Origin: Gammaproteobacteria bacterium
GTDB taxonomy: Bacteria; Pseudomonadota; Gammaproteobacteria; Steroidobacterales; Steroidobacteraceae
Reading direction: 5' to 3'
DNA: 5,742 nt
Assembly (NCBI GenBank): GCA_030038645.1
Contig: JASHSR010000195.1
Coordinates: 1-5,742, forward strand
Under the pieces are notes generated by a model. The model had not been told where the DNA came from and searched no databases. It was given only the letters and a program-made list of their open reading frames with translations. The position numbers and the translations under genes were made by a program. This document shows positions 1 to 5,742 of this stretch, piece after piece. How positions within the stretch are numbered: position 1 is the first letter of the stretch; each line of letters begins with the position of its first letter.

Positions 1-72
1 TTCCTCCGACCCCACGGTTAACCCGAGCCGTGCCCCACGCGCGTTTATGCGAAGCGAGGGACCGAGTGCGAC

Positions 73-1476
73 ATGACGAACATCCTGCTACCGCTGCTTC
101 TCGCAGTCGCCGTGCGTGCCGCGCCGGCGCCGGCGCCCGCGTGCCAGGCGCTTCGCGAGTACGATGCGCTCGCCTCCACCGTCACCCGCGAGTTCTACGA
201 CCGCACCTTTCGTAGGCTCGACTGGAACGCTCGGGTGTTGCGTTATCGCGCGCGCGTGCGCTGCGGCTTCGACGCCTCCGACGTCGCGAGCACCGTGAAC
301 GCGTTGCTGTCGGCGCTGCACGCGAGTCACACCGCCGTGTACACCGCGAAGGACCTCGAGTACTGGGCTCTCGAGTCGCTCTTCTCGCAGAGCATGGATG
401 CGTTCGAGACGAACGTGTCCGGCATCTTGCCCGAGAGGCGGGGCGGCAAGTGGTACGCGCGGTACGTGCTTCCCGGCTCTCCGGCCGATGTGGCCGGCGT
501 CACCGCCGGCGACGAGTTGGTCGGCTTGAACGGCGGTGACTTCGATCCGCTCGGCTTCAGCGCGCAATCGCCGTCGCAGCTGATCGTCTCGCCCGACGGG
601 CACCGTCGTCGGACGATACGGCTCACGGCGGTGCACGAGAGCATGCGGAAGGCGCTCCTCGATGCGACCGAGCGCTCGGCTCGCATTCTCCCGGTCGGAG
701 AGCGAAGGGTCGGCTATTTCCACCTTTGGGCGGCGACGGGCGCGCCTTTCCTGCAAGTCATGAGCTCGGCACTGTCTCATTTCGAGGACCAGCGCATCGA
801 TGCGCTCGTTCTGGACTTTCGCGGCGGCTACGGCGGCGCGGATCTGCGGTACCTGACGCGCTTGAGGACGAGCCGCTATCTCGAGCGAATTCCGAAGTAC
901 GTCCTGATCGACGACGGCGTGCGCAGCGGCAAGGAGTGGGTGGCGGCCGTCGCTCGGCGAGACGGGATCGCGACCCTCGTCGGCTCGAGGACCGCCGGCG
1001 CCTTCCTCGGCGGCTTGGCGAACCACCTTTTCAACGACAAGTATTTCCTCTACGTCGCCGGACGCGAGTTCGTTCCGCCCGGAATCGGCCCGCTCGAAGG
1101 GATCGGCGTGCAGCCCGACGTGGCGGTGAAGCCGTGTCTGCGTTTCTGCCGAGGATCCGATCCTCAGCTGAGCGCGGCGTTGCGGATGATCCGGACTGCG
1201 CCTTCCTCGCGCGCGGCGGCGCTCGTCTGGCGCCCCGGCCCGTTCAGATTCGGCCACCGGCGCCGGCGCGGCCGGCTTTGCGACCTCGACGCCCGCAGCT
1301 GCCTGCGCTTCGCGCCGCCCCCGCGGCTGTGCCTGCTCGCGCTCAGCTCATCTCCACAGACGCCGAGCTGCTGGGCGCTCGGTCGCCTTTACCAAATAGA
1401 GCGAGGCGCTCGCCGCGGCGCGTGGGGCTTGCCGTTTAATCCAATCGCCATCTCAGTCCTGCAAAGATCTCGTTGA
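73..1476 (+). CDS. exported S41-family serine peptidase with PDZ domain, tricorn/IRBP-like active site
   Basis: A secreted or periplasmic protease, 467 residues. Residues 1-17 form a signal peptide (hydrophobic LLPLLLAVAV, likely cut near AVRA-AP) before an Ala/Pro linker. A helical N-terminal region (about 27-95) ends in HASHT. A PDZ domain covers about 117-175 (GSPADVAGVTAGDELVGLNG). The S41 core follows at about 205-354. Visible candidate catalytic residues are Ser85-His86, the nucleophile Ser285 in GVRSGKEW, and Glu342 in LEGIGVQPDVAV. This matches the Ser-His/Ser/Glu set of tricorn and IRBP-like S41 enzymes. The Lys expected 25 residues after the nucleophile in CtpA-type enzymes is Ala310. 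The ATG at 73 follows a GAGGGA at 56-61, a rather long spacing. Past about residue 375 the protein becomes Arg/Pro/Cys-rich with no recognised domain, and the ORF overlaps the convergent gene by 41 bases, so the true C-terminus is uncertain. The substrate is unknown. Confidence 0.85.
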   Translation: MTNILLPLLLAVAVRAAPAPAPACQALREYDALASTVTREFYDRTFRRLDWNARVLRYRARVRCGFDASDVASTVNALLSALHASHTAVYTAKDLEYWALESLFSQSMDAFETNVSGILPERRGGKWYARYVLPGSPADVAGVTAGDELVGLNGGDFDPLGFSAQSPSQLIVSPDGHRRRTIRLTAVHESMRKALLDATERSARILPVGERRVGYFHLWAATGAPFLQVMSSALSHFEDQRIDALVLDFRGGYGGADLRYLTRLRTSRYLERIPKYVLIDDGVRSGKEWVAAVARRDGIATLVGSRTAGAFLGGLANHLFNDKYFLYVAGREFVPPGIGPLEGIGVQPDVAVKPCLRFCRGSDPQLSAALRMIRTAPSSRAAALVWRPGPFRFGHRRRRGRLCDLDARSCLRFAPPPRLCLLALSSSPQTPSCWALGRLYQIERGARRGAWGLPFNPIAISVLQRSR

Positions 1477-2035
1477 CCACCTTCTCATCCGGCTCGTTGA
1501 CGAGCGTGAACTTGAGCCAGCGATAGCCCGCAAGTCCCGTGATGCGGGACGTGAATCTGAGCTCGGCGCCTGCGCTGAAGTCGTACAAATTATGCGCCGA
1601 GCCGAAGGTCAGAACGCCCGGCGAATAAAAGCCGCTCCCGAACACCGAGAGGCCGATGCGGCGGATGAGCTCGTAGCGGGCGCTCGCGCCGAGCGCCAGC
1701 GCGAACACGTCCGTCTTCTGCTGCGCGGCGAGCAGCGCGGCATAGCCTTGCGGCCCGACCTCCAAGGTGAGGCGTGGCAGAATGTCGAGATCCGTGTGGA
1801 ACAGCAGCGCGGCCGAGGCGATGATGTCCCGGTTCTCGCTCAGCAGCAGACCGTAATCCAGATCGCCGCCGACCTGCGCCACGGGCGAAGGCGTGAGATA
1901 GCGCAGCTGCAGAACGCTGTTCCCGACGACGGCATCGATGGCGTCCGCGGTGCCGGGCGGCCTGGGCTCCTGAGCGTAGAGCGGCGCCGCGGCCGCGAGC
2001 GTCAAGCCGCAGATGATGAGCCTTGTGAAGCGCAT
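1436..2035 (-). CDS. YfaZ-like outer-membrane beta-barrel protein
   Basis: A predicted small outer-membrane protein of 199 residues. The frame is open 32 codons further upstream, but the start chosen here (ATG at 2035-2033 on the minus strand) has a perfect Shine-Dalgarno 8 bases before it and begins a clean signal peptide (MRFTRLIICGLTLAAAAPLYA, cut after Ala21). The mature part consists of alternating amphipathic strands, e.g. LQLRYL (42-47), DLDYGLLL (58-65), FALALGASARYEL (111-123), the segment FYSPGVLTFG (136-145) and the closing GYRWLKF (170-176). The YSP.vLtFg plus late GYR pattern and the length recall the YfaZ family. This assignment is from remembered family features, not a search. 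The last residues are RWRLD, so the usual terminal aromatic residue of outer-membrane barrels is missing and the nearest Trp is four from the end. No function can be given beyond an envelope location. It diverges from the dsbA-like gene. Confidence 0.72.
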   Translation of the reverse strand: MRFTRLIICGLTLAAAAPLYAQEPRPPGTADAIDAVVGNSVLQLRYLTPSPVAQVGGDLDYGLLLSENRDIIASAALLFHTDLDILPRLTLEVGPQGYAALLAAQQKTDVFALALGASARYELIRRIGLSVFGSGFYSPGVLTFGSAHNLYDFSAGAELRFTSRITGLAGYRWLKFTLVNEPDEKVVNEIFAGLRWRLD

Positions 2036-2043
2036 ACCGTTTC

Positions 2044-2050
2044 CCTCCTC
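2044..2050 (-). promoter_or_regulatory. strong ribosome binding site of the YfaZ-like gene
   Basis: On the minus strand this reads GAGGAGG, a near-perfect complement to the 3' end of 16S rRNA, with an 8-base spacer to the ATG at 2035. It decides the start: the longer frame upstream to 2131 has no comparable site and would bury the signal peptide. Confidence 0.85.
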
Positions 2051-2053
2051 AAA

Positions 2054-2079
2054 CGGCATGCCGGCAGGATTCGTGCCGG
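2054..2079. repeat. overlapping palindromes in the divergent control region
   Basis: CGGCATGCCG at 2054-2063 is a perfect 10-base palindrome. It overlaps TGCCGGCA at 2059-2066, a perfect 8-base palindrome. CCGGCA (2061-2066) is also inverted as TGCCGG (2074-2079) across a 7-base gap. The half-site TGCCG/CGGCA therefore occurs repeatedly in 26 bases, ending 4 bases upstream of the Shine-Dalgarno of the minus-strand gene. It could be an operator for a dimeric regulator, or a hairpin in that gene's 5' leader. High G+C makes such palindromes easier to get by chance. Confidence 0.4.
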
Positions 2080-2102
2080 AGCGGGCGCGGTGGCTCGCGG
2101 CG

Positions 2103-2131
2103 TTCGCATCGGGGCGGGTCGCGAGTATCAT
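2103..2131 (+). promoter_or_regulatory. possible sigma-70 promoter for the dsbA-like gene
   Basis: TTCGCA at 2103-2108 (4 of 6 matches to TTGACA) and TATCAT at 2126-2131 (5 of 6 to TATAAT) are separated by exactly 17 bases. Transcription would start near 2138, giving a leader of about 86 bases to the ATG at 2224. It lies in the 188-base divergent gap, one of the few spots there with an A/T-rich hexamer. It is a by-eye match only. Confidence 0.4.
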
Positions 2132-2223
2132 TGGCGCGGGCCCAGATCGAGCTCGAGCGCTCGCGCCGAGCGAAACGTCAGCAAGAACCGGCTCGGGTCC
2201 CGCCGCAAAGCTTTGGAGCGCAC

Positions 2224-2904
2224 ATGCGAAGACATCCCTGGTGCTTGCTTGCCCTGCTGCTGCCGCTCGCCGCCTCCGCCGCAGCGCAGACCTCCTCCCC
2301 GTGGCGCGAAGGCGTGAACTACTTCCTCATCGAGCCCGCGCAGCCGACCAACGTGCCGGCCGGCAAGGTGGAGGTCACGGAGGTGTTCTCCTACGCCTGC
2401 CCGGCGTGCAACCAGTTCTACCCGGTCGCCGACCGGCTCCGGGAGAGCCTCCCGCCGAACGCCGTGATGGACTACATCTCGGCGGCATTCAATCCGTCGG
2501 AGGATTGGCCGGTGTTCCAGCGCGCGTACTACACCGCGAGAGCCCTGGGGATCGCCGTAAAGACTCACGACGCCATGTTCAACGCCGTCTGGAAGACGGG
2601 CGAGCTCGCGGTGGCCGACGAGGCGACGGGCCGGCTGAAGAGCCCGGCGCCCGACATCGAAGACATTGCGAGCTTCTATCACCGAGTGACGGGAATCAGC
2701 GTGCAGCAGTTCGTCTCCACGGCCAACTCCTTCAGCGTCAATCTCGACATGCGGCGCGCCGACTCCTATATCACGACGGCGCAGGTGGATGAGACCCCGA
2801 CGATCATCGTCAACGGGAGGTATCGGCTCACCGTCGCGTCCGCGGGAGGATTCGACCAGACGATCGAGCTCGTGAAGTGGCTGGTGGCGAAGGAGAGCAA
2901 GTAG
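2224..2904 (+). CDS. dsbA: DsbA-like periplasmic thiol:disulfide oxidoreductase (CPAC active site)
   Basis: Introduces disulfide bonds into exported proteins in the periplasm, by family normally recharged by the membrane quinone reductase DsbB. It has 226 residues, usual for DsbA. The ATG at 2224 follows GGAG at 2215-2218 and starts a signal peptide (CLLALLLPLAASAAA, cut near Ala21). An in-frame start at 2131 would put 31 charged residues before it and is rejected. The thioredoxin fold is split by a helical insert. The active site is Cys59-Pro-Ala-Cys62 in FSYACPACNQFYP, with CPAC in place of the CPHC of E. coli DsbA. The conserved cis-proline is Pro192 in DETPTIIVNGRY, and the C-terminal helix is IELVKWLVAKES. 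The dipeptide between the cysteines sets redox potential, so CPAC may make it a different-strength oxidant from E. coli DsbA (inference). No dsbB or dsbC is in the window. It diverges from the YfaZ-like gene and precedes the sigma operon by 78 bases. Confidence 0.9.
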   Translation: MRRHPWCLLALLLPLAASAAAQTSSPWREGVNYFLIEPAQPTNVPAGKVEVTEVFSYACPACNQFYPVADRLRESLPPNAVMDYISAAFNPSEDWPVFQRAYYTARALGIAVKTHDAMFNAVWKTGELAVADEATGRLKSPAPDIEDIASFYHRVTGISVQQFVSTANSFSVNLDMRRADSYITTAQVDETPTIIVNGRYRLTVASAGGFDQTIELVKWLVAKESK

Positions 2905-2934
2905 CCGCGGCGCTGCATCCGACGGACGCGCTAC
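2901..2934 (+). terminator. possible hairpin over the dsbA stop codon
   Basis: GTAGC (2901-2905) can pair with GCTAC (2930-2934). Allowing one bulged C at 2906, GCG (2907-2909) then pairs with CGC (2927-2929). The stem would be 8 pairs with a 17-base loop. Only a weak CTTT follows, so if it terminates at all it is imperfect. It separates dsbA from the membrane-protein/sigma operon. Confidence 0.25.
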
Positions 2935-2982
2935 GCGCATCTTTACCTCCGAGATGGCTCGTAACGCTTCGGAGAGACGCCA

Positions 2983-3411
2983 ATGCACGCCGCCGGTACC
3001 GTCGCCTTCATCGCCTTCTGGCTGTTCGTTGCCATCATGGCCGTCTTCGGCATGTCCTACGACTACCGCAAGCGGCGGCTCGAGATGGAATCGCTGCGGA
3101 CCGCCATCGAGCACGGACAGCACCTCGATCCCGCCGTCCTCGAGAAGCTGCTGGCCGGACAGCGGCCGCCGAGGGACGACCCGCAGGACCTGCGCCCCTA
3201 CCTTCACATCGGCGGCATCATCACCATCGCCGCGGGCGTCGGCCTGCTCCTGGCCGGTCTGTGGGTGGGCGGCATGCAATTCCCGGTCGCGGAATATCCG
3301 CTGCTGGCATTCGGCGCATTTGTCGTGTGTATCGGCATCGGCTTGCTGGCTGCGGTGCACGCGCTGAAGCGATACCCGTCCCCCGAGCGCTCGCCGGATC
3401 GCACGGCGTGA
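2983..3411 (+). CDS. DUF6249-like small inner-membrane protein, first gene of the sigma operon
   Basis: 142 residues of unknown function. The start ATG at 2983 has GGAGAG at 2971-2976, 6 bases upstream. Three hydrophobic segments are visible: about 5-24 (TVAFIAFWLFVAIMAVFGM), 75-96 (IGGIITIAAGVGLLLAGLW) and 107-127 (LLAFGAFVVCIGIGLLAAVHA). Between the first two is a charged cytoplasmic-looking stretch, YDYRKRRLEMESLRTAIEHG (26-45), followed by a Pro/Asp-rich linker. One helix, then a basic/acidic helix with an 'AIE.G' signature, then paired glycine-rich helices is the pattern I associate with DUF6249-type proteins, often found beside ECF sigma factors. The family name is from memory and unverified. 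Its TGA stop overlaps the GTG start of the sigma gene (GTGA), so the two are probably translationally coupled. It may influence the sigma factor or its membrane partner, but there is no direct evidence. Confidence 0.75.
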   Translation: MHAAGTVAFIAFWLFVAIMAVFGMSYDYRKRRLEMESLRTAIEHGQHLDPAVLEKLLAGQRPPRDDPQDLRPYLHIGGIITIAAGVGLLLAGLWVGGMQFPVAEYPLLAFGAFVVCIGIGLLAAVHALKRYPSPERSPDRTA

Positions 3412-3956
3412 GAGGTGAGCTGCCGCGCAATGGCCTCAGCGCGGCAGTCGAAGCGGCGGTCGTGGCATTGGCGAGGGCCGGGGACGACGAGGCCTACGGC
3501 GAGCTCGTCCGCCGCCGTCAGTCGCACATTCGCGAGCTGCTGCGGCGGCTCTCGCGCGACGCCGCCCTGGCCGACGACCTCGCGCAGCAGACCTTCGTGC
3601 AGGCTTGGCGGACCCTCCGCACCCTGCAAGCGCCGTCGGCCTTCGGTGGCTGGCTGCGCAAGTTGGCCGTCAACGTTTGGCTACAGCATGTTCGGACGCA
3701 CGGCGGACGAGAGAGATCGGCCGACGGGCCGGCACCCGAGCCCTCGGACGAGCCGGCGACCGCCGAGCAGATCGACCTCGACCGGGCGCTGGTGCGGCTC
3801 GCGCCCGATGTGCGACTCTGCATCGTCCTCGCGTACGGAGAGCGCATGAGCCATCGGGAGATCAGCGAGGCGACGAGCCTTCCGCTCGGGACAGTGAAGT
3901 CGCACATTACGCGCGGTGCGGCTCGCCTGCGAGAGATCTTGCGCGCATACGGGTGA
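3408..3956 (+). CDS. ECF-family RNA polymerase sigma factor
   Basis: An alternative sigma factor of the extracytoplasmic-function group, 182 residues, which directs RNA polymerase to a dedicated promoter set. Region 2 covers about 28-97. It includes the RNA-polymerase-binding helix with DDLAQQTFVQAW (56-67) and region 2.3-2.4, FGGWLRKLAVNVWLQHVR (79-96). A charged Pro/Glu linker (99-122) follows. Region 4 (about 124-178) has the helix-turn-helix MSHREISEATSLPLGTVKSH (147-166) that reads the -35 element. The frame stays open far upstream (to 2877), but that part overlaps the preceding gene in another frame. I choose the GTG at 3408, which overlaps that gene's stop and leaves a normal N-terminus before region 2. 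The Shine-Dalgarno is poor, consistent with translation by coupling. The next gene starts at or within 5 bases of its stop. No extra C-terminal domain is present. The ECF subgroup and target promoters cannot be told from sequence alone. Confidence 0.92.
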   Translation: MRGELPRNGLSAAVEAAVVALARAGDDEAYGELVRRRQSHIRELLRRLSRDAALADDLAQQTFVQAWRTLRTLQAPSAFGGWLRKLAVNVWLQHVRTHGGRERSADGPAPEPSDEPATAEQIDLDRALVRLAPDVRLCIVLAYGERMSHREISEATSLPLGTVKSHITRGAARLREILRAYG

Positions 3957-3961
3957 GCGTC

Positions 3962-4291
3962 ATGCCGGATCCCTGGGACGACGAGCTGGCCGGCCTCTTC
4001 GAGGAGGCACGGCATGCGCCGCTTGCCGATGACTTTGCCGAGCGAGTGGCATCAGGGATCCACAGGTCGCGGCGCCGGCGGACGCTTTGGCGGACGGGAT
4101 CGTGGCTGCTCGTCGCGGCCTGCGCCGCCGCGGCGGCCCCGTACGTTTTGCAGGGCTCGCTCGTCATCGCGGATCGGATGGAGAATTGGCTCCCAGCCGT
4201 CGGGGGCGCGCTCGTGTCACCGGCCGGCTGGGCCTGCTCGATCGCCTTCGCGCTGTGGATCCTGTGGCGCGCGAAAGTGCTCCGCAGATGA
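3962..4291 (+). CDS. small membrane protein, candidate anti-sigma factor
   Basis: 109 residues in the position directly after an ECF sigma gene where its anti-sigma factor usually lies. Residues 1-43 are soluble: first acidic (PDPWDDELAGLFEEA), then FAERVASGIHRSRRRR, whose basic run favours a cytoplasmic side. Helix 1 is about 46-64 (GSWLLVAACAAAAAPYVL) and helix 2 about 85-103 (SPAGWACSIAFALWILW), ending in a basic AKVLRR, so both ends should be cytoplasmic. There is no HxxxCxxC zinc-anti-sigma motif and no periplasmic sensor domain; the loop between the helices is only about 20 residues. The ATG at 3962 is preferred, but a GTG at 3953 in the same frame would recreate the GTGA overlap seen at the previous junction and add three residues. 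The anti-sigma role is inferred from position and topology only. Confidence 0.7.
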   Translation: MPDPWDDELAGLFEEARHAPLADDFAERVASGIHRSRRRRTLWRTGSWLLVAACAAAAAPYVLQGSLVIADRMENWLPAVGGALVSPAGWACSIAFALWILWRAKVLRR

Positions 4292-4325
4292 GGGGACCGC
4301 CGTCCCTCGCCTGAGCCGCGCTCCA

Positions 4326-4349
4326 CGCGTGGGTGCCGCTCCCCACGTG
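4326..4349. terminator. possible bidirectional hairpin between convergent genes
   Basis: CGTGGG (4328-4333) pairs with CCCACG (4342-4347) around the 8-base loop TGCCGCTC. A G-T pair (4327/4348) and a C-G pair (4326/4349) extend it to 8 pairs. It sits in the 80-base gap between the stops of the plus-strand sigma operon and the minus-strand transporter, where a shared terminator would be expected. There is no T-run on either side, so intrinsic termination would be weak. Confidence 0.4.
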
Positions 4350-4371
4350 CCCGCCGCTCCCGCACGGAGGC

Positions 4372-5742
4372 TCACTCCGACGTGGCGGGCTCCGTGGGCA
4401 TGTGGCCGCTCACGGCCGCCCCGGCATGATGCGGCAGCCGCGCGAACGAGAGCACCGACAGGGCCCCCATGAGCACCGTGAGGCCGAGCGCGACCTGGCA
4501 GTTGTGCAAGGTGACGTGCCCGACGGGCTCATGCAGCGCGAGCGAGGTGAGATTCATCAGGATCGCGGCGAGCGACACGGAGAATGCGTTGGTCGTTTGC
4601 AGCACGAGGTTCCACAGCACGGTCGCGCTCCCGAGCTCCTCGTGCGGTACGTCGGCGAAGGCGAGCGTGCTCGTGCCCGTGAACAGCAGCGACCGGGCCA
4701 TGCCGGCCGCCGCGAGGATGGCGAAGAACACCCAGTAGGAGGCGATCGCCGAGACCGCGATGCACACGGCGATCGCCACGAGCATCAGCGCCGAGCTCGC
4801 GATCAGCACGCGCCGGAAGCCGAAGCGGCGGATCGTGCGGGTGGTCACGGACTTGAGCAGCAGATCCCCGCCGTTCATCGCGAGCAGCAGGAACCCGGAG
4901 GCGACGGCGCTGTAGCCGAGCACCACCTCGAACAGCAGCGGCAGCACGAACGGGAGCGCCCGCACGGGCATCCGTACCAGAGCGCCGCCGCTCAGCGTCG
5001 TCGCGACGAAGGTCGGGATGCGCGCGGCCCCCAGCGACAGCACGGGGTGCGAATGTCTCGCGAGATGGCGCACGGCGAGCGCGCCGAACGCGACCCCCGC
5101 GGCGGTGAGCGCGCCGCCCGCCGTCCACGAGCCGCCGGTCGTGCTCATGAGGTCGAGGCCGGACAGAATTCCGCTCGATGCGACGGCGAGGAGCGTGAAG
5201 CCCGCGACGTCGAACGGGCGGCGCTCCCCGGTCACGAGCGGCGGGATGAAGCGCAGAATGAGCAGCACGCCCGCGACGCCGACCGGCACGTTGAGCAGGA
5301 AAATCCACGGCCAGGAGAAATACGTGGTGATGAAGCCGCCCACCGCCGGGCCGATCGTCGGCGCGACGAGCATCGGCACGGTGCTGATCGTCATGACCGT
5401 GATGAGGTCCTCCTTCTCCGTGGACTTGAGGAGGACGATGCGCGCGATCGGCGTCATGAGCGCCGCGGCGGCCCCCTGCAGCACGCGCGCGCCGATGAAC
5501 TGCGGGAGCGAGTGGCTCAGCGCGCAGAGGATGGAGGCAAGCGTGAATCCGGTCACCGCGAGCGCGAATACCTTGCGCGCGCCGAAGCGGTCCGCGACCC
5601 AGCTGGTGCTCGGCAGCAGCACCGCCTGCGCGAGAATGTAGATCGTGATGCCGATGTTGAGGTCGACCGGGCGCACCGCGAAGGTGCGCGCCATGTCGGG
5701 CATGGCGACGACGATGACCGAGGCGTCGAGCCCCGCCATGAA
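4372..5742 (-). CDS. MFS transporter, DHA2 (EmrB/QacA-like, 14-helix) family, N-terminus cut off
   Basis: An inner-membrane, proton-driven exporter of the kind that removes drugs or other small amphipathic compounds; the substrate is unknown. At least 456 codons are present. The first in-frame Met (5739) is not taken as the start because the frame continues to the window edge as F-M-A-G-L-D, matching the inside of helix 1 (LDASVIVVAMPDMA) of this family. Counting from that Met: the loop 2-3 signature is WVADRFGARKV (47-57), motif B is RVLQGAAAALMTP (85-97), and antiporter motif C is APTIGPAVGGFI (126-137), followed by SWPWIFLLNVPVG, typical of DHA2. I count about 14 hydrophobic segments, the last near the end (VALGLTVLMGALSVLSF), so the C-terminus is complete. 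No membrane-fusion partner (emrA) is visible; any would lie outside. It is convergent with the sigma operon, so not part of it. Confidence 0.9.
   Translation of the reverse strand, partial: FMAGLDASVIVVAMPDMARTFAVRPVDLNIGITIYILAQAVLLPSTSWVADRFGARKVFALAVTGFTLASILCALSHSLPQFIGARVLQGAAAALMTPIARIVLLKSTEKEDLITVMTISTVPMLVAPTIGPAVGGFITTYFSWPWIFLLNVPVGVAGVLLILRFIPPLVTGERRPFDVAGFTLLAVASSGILSGLDLMSTTGGSWTAGGALTAAGVAFGALAVRHLARHSHPVLSLGAARIPTFVATTLSGGALVRMPVRALPFVLPLLFEVVLGYSAVASGFLLLAMNGGDLLLKSVTTRTIRRFGFRRVLIASSALMLVAIAVCIAVSAIASYWVFFAILAAAGMARSLLFTGTSTLAFADVPHEELGSATVLWNLVLQTTNAFSVSLAAILMNLTSLALHEPVGHVTLHNCQVALGLTVLMGALSVLSFARLPHHAGAAVSGHMPTEPATSE

Noticed and set aside
13..32. CACGG...CCGTG inverted repeat upstream of the protease
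   Set aside because: Only 5 pairs with a 10-base loop and no T-run. It could be the tail of an upstream terminator, but there is too little sequence to support it.
88..1257. 389-codon open frame on the minus strand opposite the protease
   Set aside because: Its translation is Arg/Ala/His-rich with no recognisable domain, while the plus strand encodes a clear S41 protease. Long antisense frames are common in DNA with strong third-position G/C bias.
2942..2970. TTTACC or CGTAAC as a promoter -35 for the sigma operon
   Set aside because: No -10 hexamer lies at a workable distance from TTTACC. For CGTAAC (2960-2965) the -10 would fall on the start codon, so neither supports an autoregulatory ECF promoter.
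2128..3360. 410-codon minus-strand open frame covering dsbA and the next gene
   Set aside because: It spans two well-supported plus-strand genes and their gap, and its product is low-complexity (His/Arg/Asp/Gly-rich) without motifs. It is a base-composition shadow.
2877..3407. N-terminal extension of the sigma factor frame upstream to 2877
   Set aside because: It would add about 177 Arg/Ala-rich residues overlapping dsbA's end and the whole DUF6249-like gene. ECF sigma factors are about 180 residues, and the GTG at 3408 gives that length.
4529..5308. 259-codon minus-strand frame inside the transporter
   Set aside because: A different frame of the same strand with an Arg-rich, domain-free product. 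The transporter frame has the MFS motifs and membrane helices.
5018..5641. 207-codon plus-strand frame opposite the transporter
   Set aside because: No domain or plausible start signal, and it lies fully antisense to a well-recognised MFS gene.

Overview
The window is about two-thirds G+C, densely packed and strongly biased to G/C at third codon positions. It looks like chromosomal DNA from a proteobacterium. The gene set (a DsbA-type periplasmic oxidase, a YfaZ-type outer-membrane barrel, an ECF sigma factor with membrane partners) points to a Gram-negative, probably a gammaproteobacterium of the Xanthomonadales/Steroidobacterales sort. That placement is an inference from gene content and base composition. 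There are no tRNA or rRNA genes, insertion sequences, CRISPR arrays or phage genes.

Layout: (1) 73-1476, plus strand: an exported S41-family serine protease with a PDZ domain, carrying the tricorn/IRBP-style Ser-His...Ser...Glu residues rather than the CtpA Ser-Lys dyad, followed by a low-complexity tail. (2) 1436-2035, minus strand: a signal-peptide-bearing beta-barrel protein of YfaZ type, convergent with the protease and overlapping its 3' end. (3) 2036-2223: a divergent control region with a cluster of overlapping palindromes and a plausible sigma-70 promoter. (4) 2224-2904, plus: a DsbA-like thiol:disulfide oxidoreductase with a CPAC active site. (5) 2983-4291, plus: a tight three-gene unit of a DUF6249-like three-helix membrane protein, an ECF sigma factor and a 109-residue membrane protein. 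The first two genes overlap by GTGA, and the third starts either at another GTGA overlap or 5 bases downstream. (6) 4372-5742, minus: a DHA2-type (14-helix) major facilitator drug-exporter-like protein that runs off the right edge, convergent with the sigma operon across a short hairpin-bearing gap.

The most notable unit is the sigma operon. The gene after the sigma factor sits where an anti-sigma factor normally lies and has a soluble N-terminus plus two membrane helices, but no zinc-binding anti-sigma motif. The gene before it is also a membrane protein. Together they could be a compact envelope-sensing module of a poorly described type. The protease, DsbA and YfaZ genes all act in the envelope, but nothing in the sequence shows that the sigma factor controls them.
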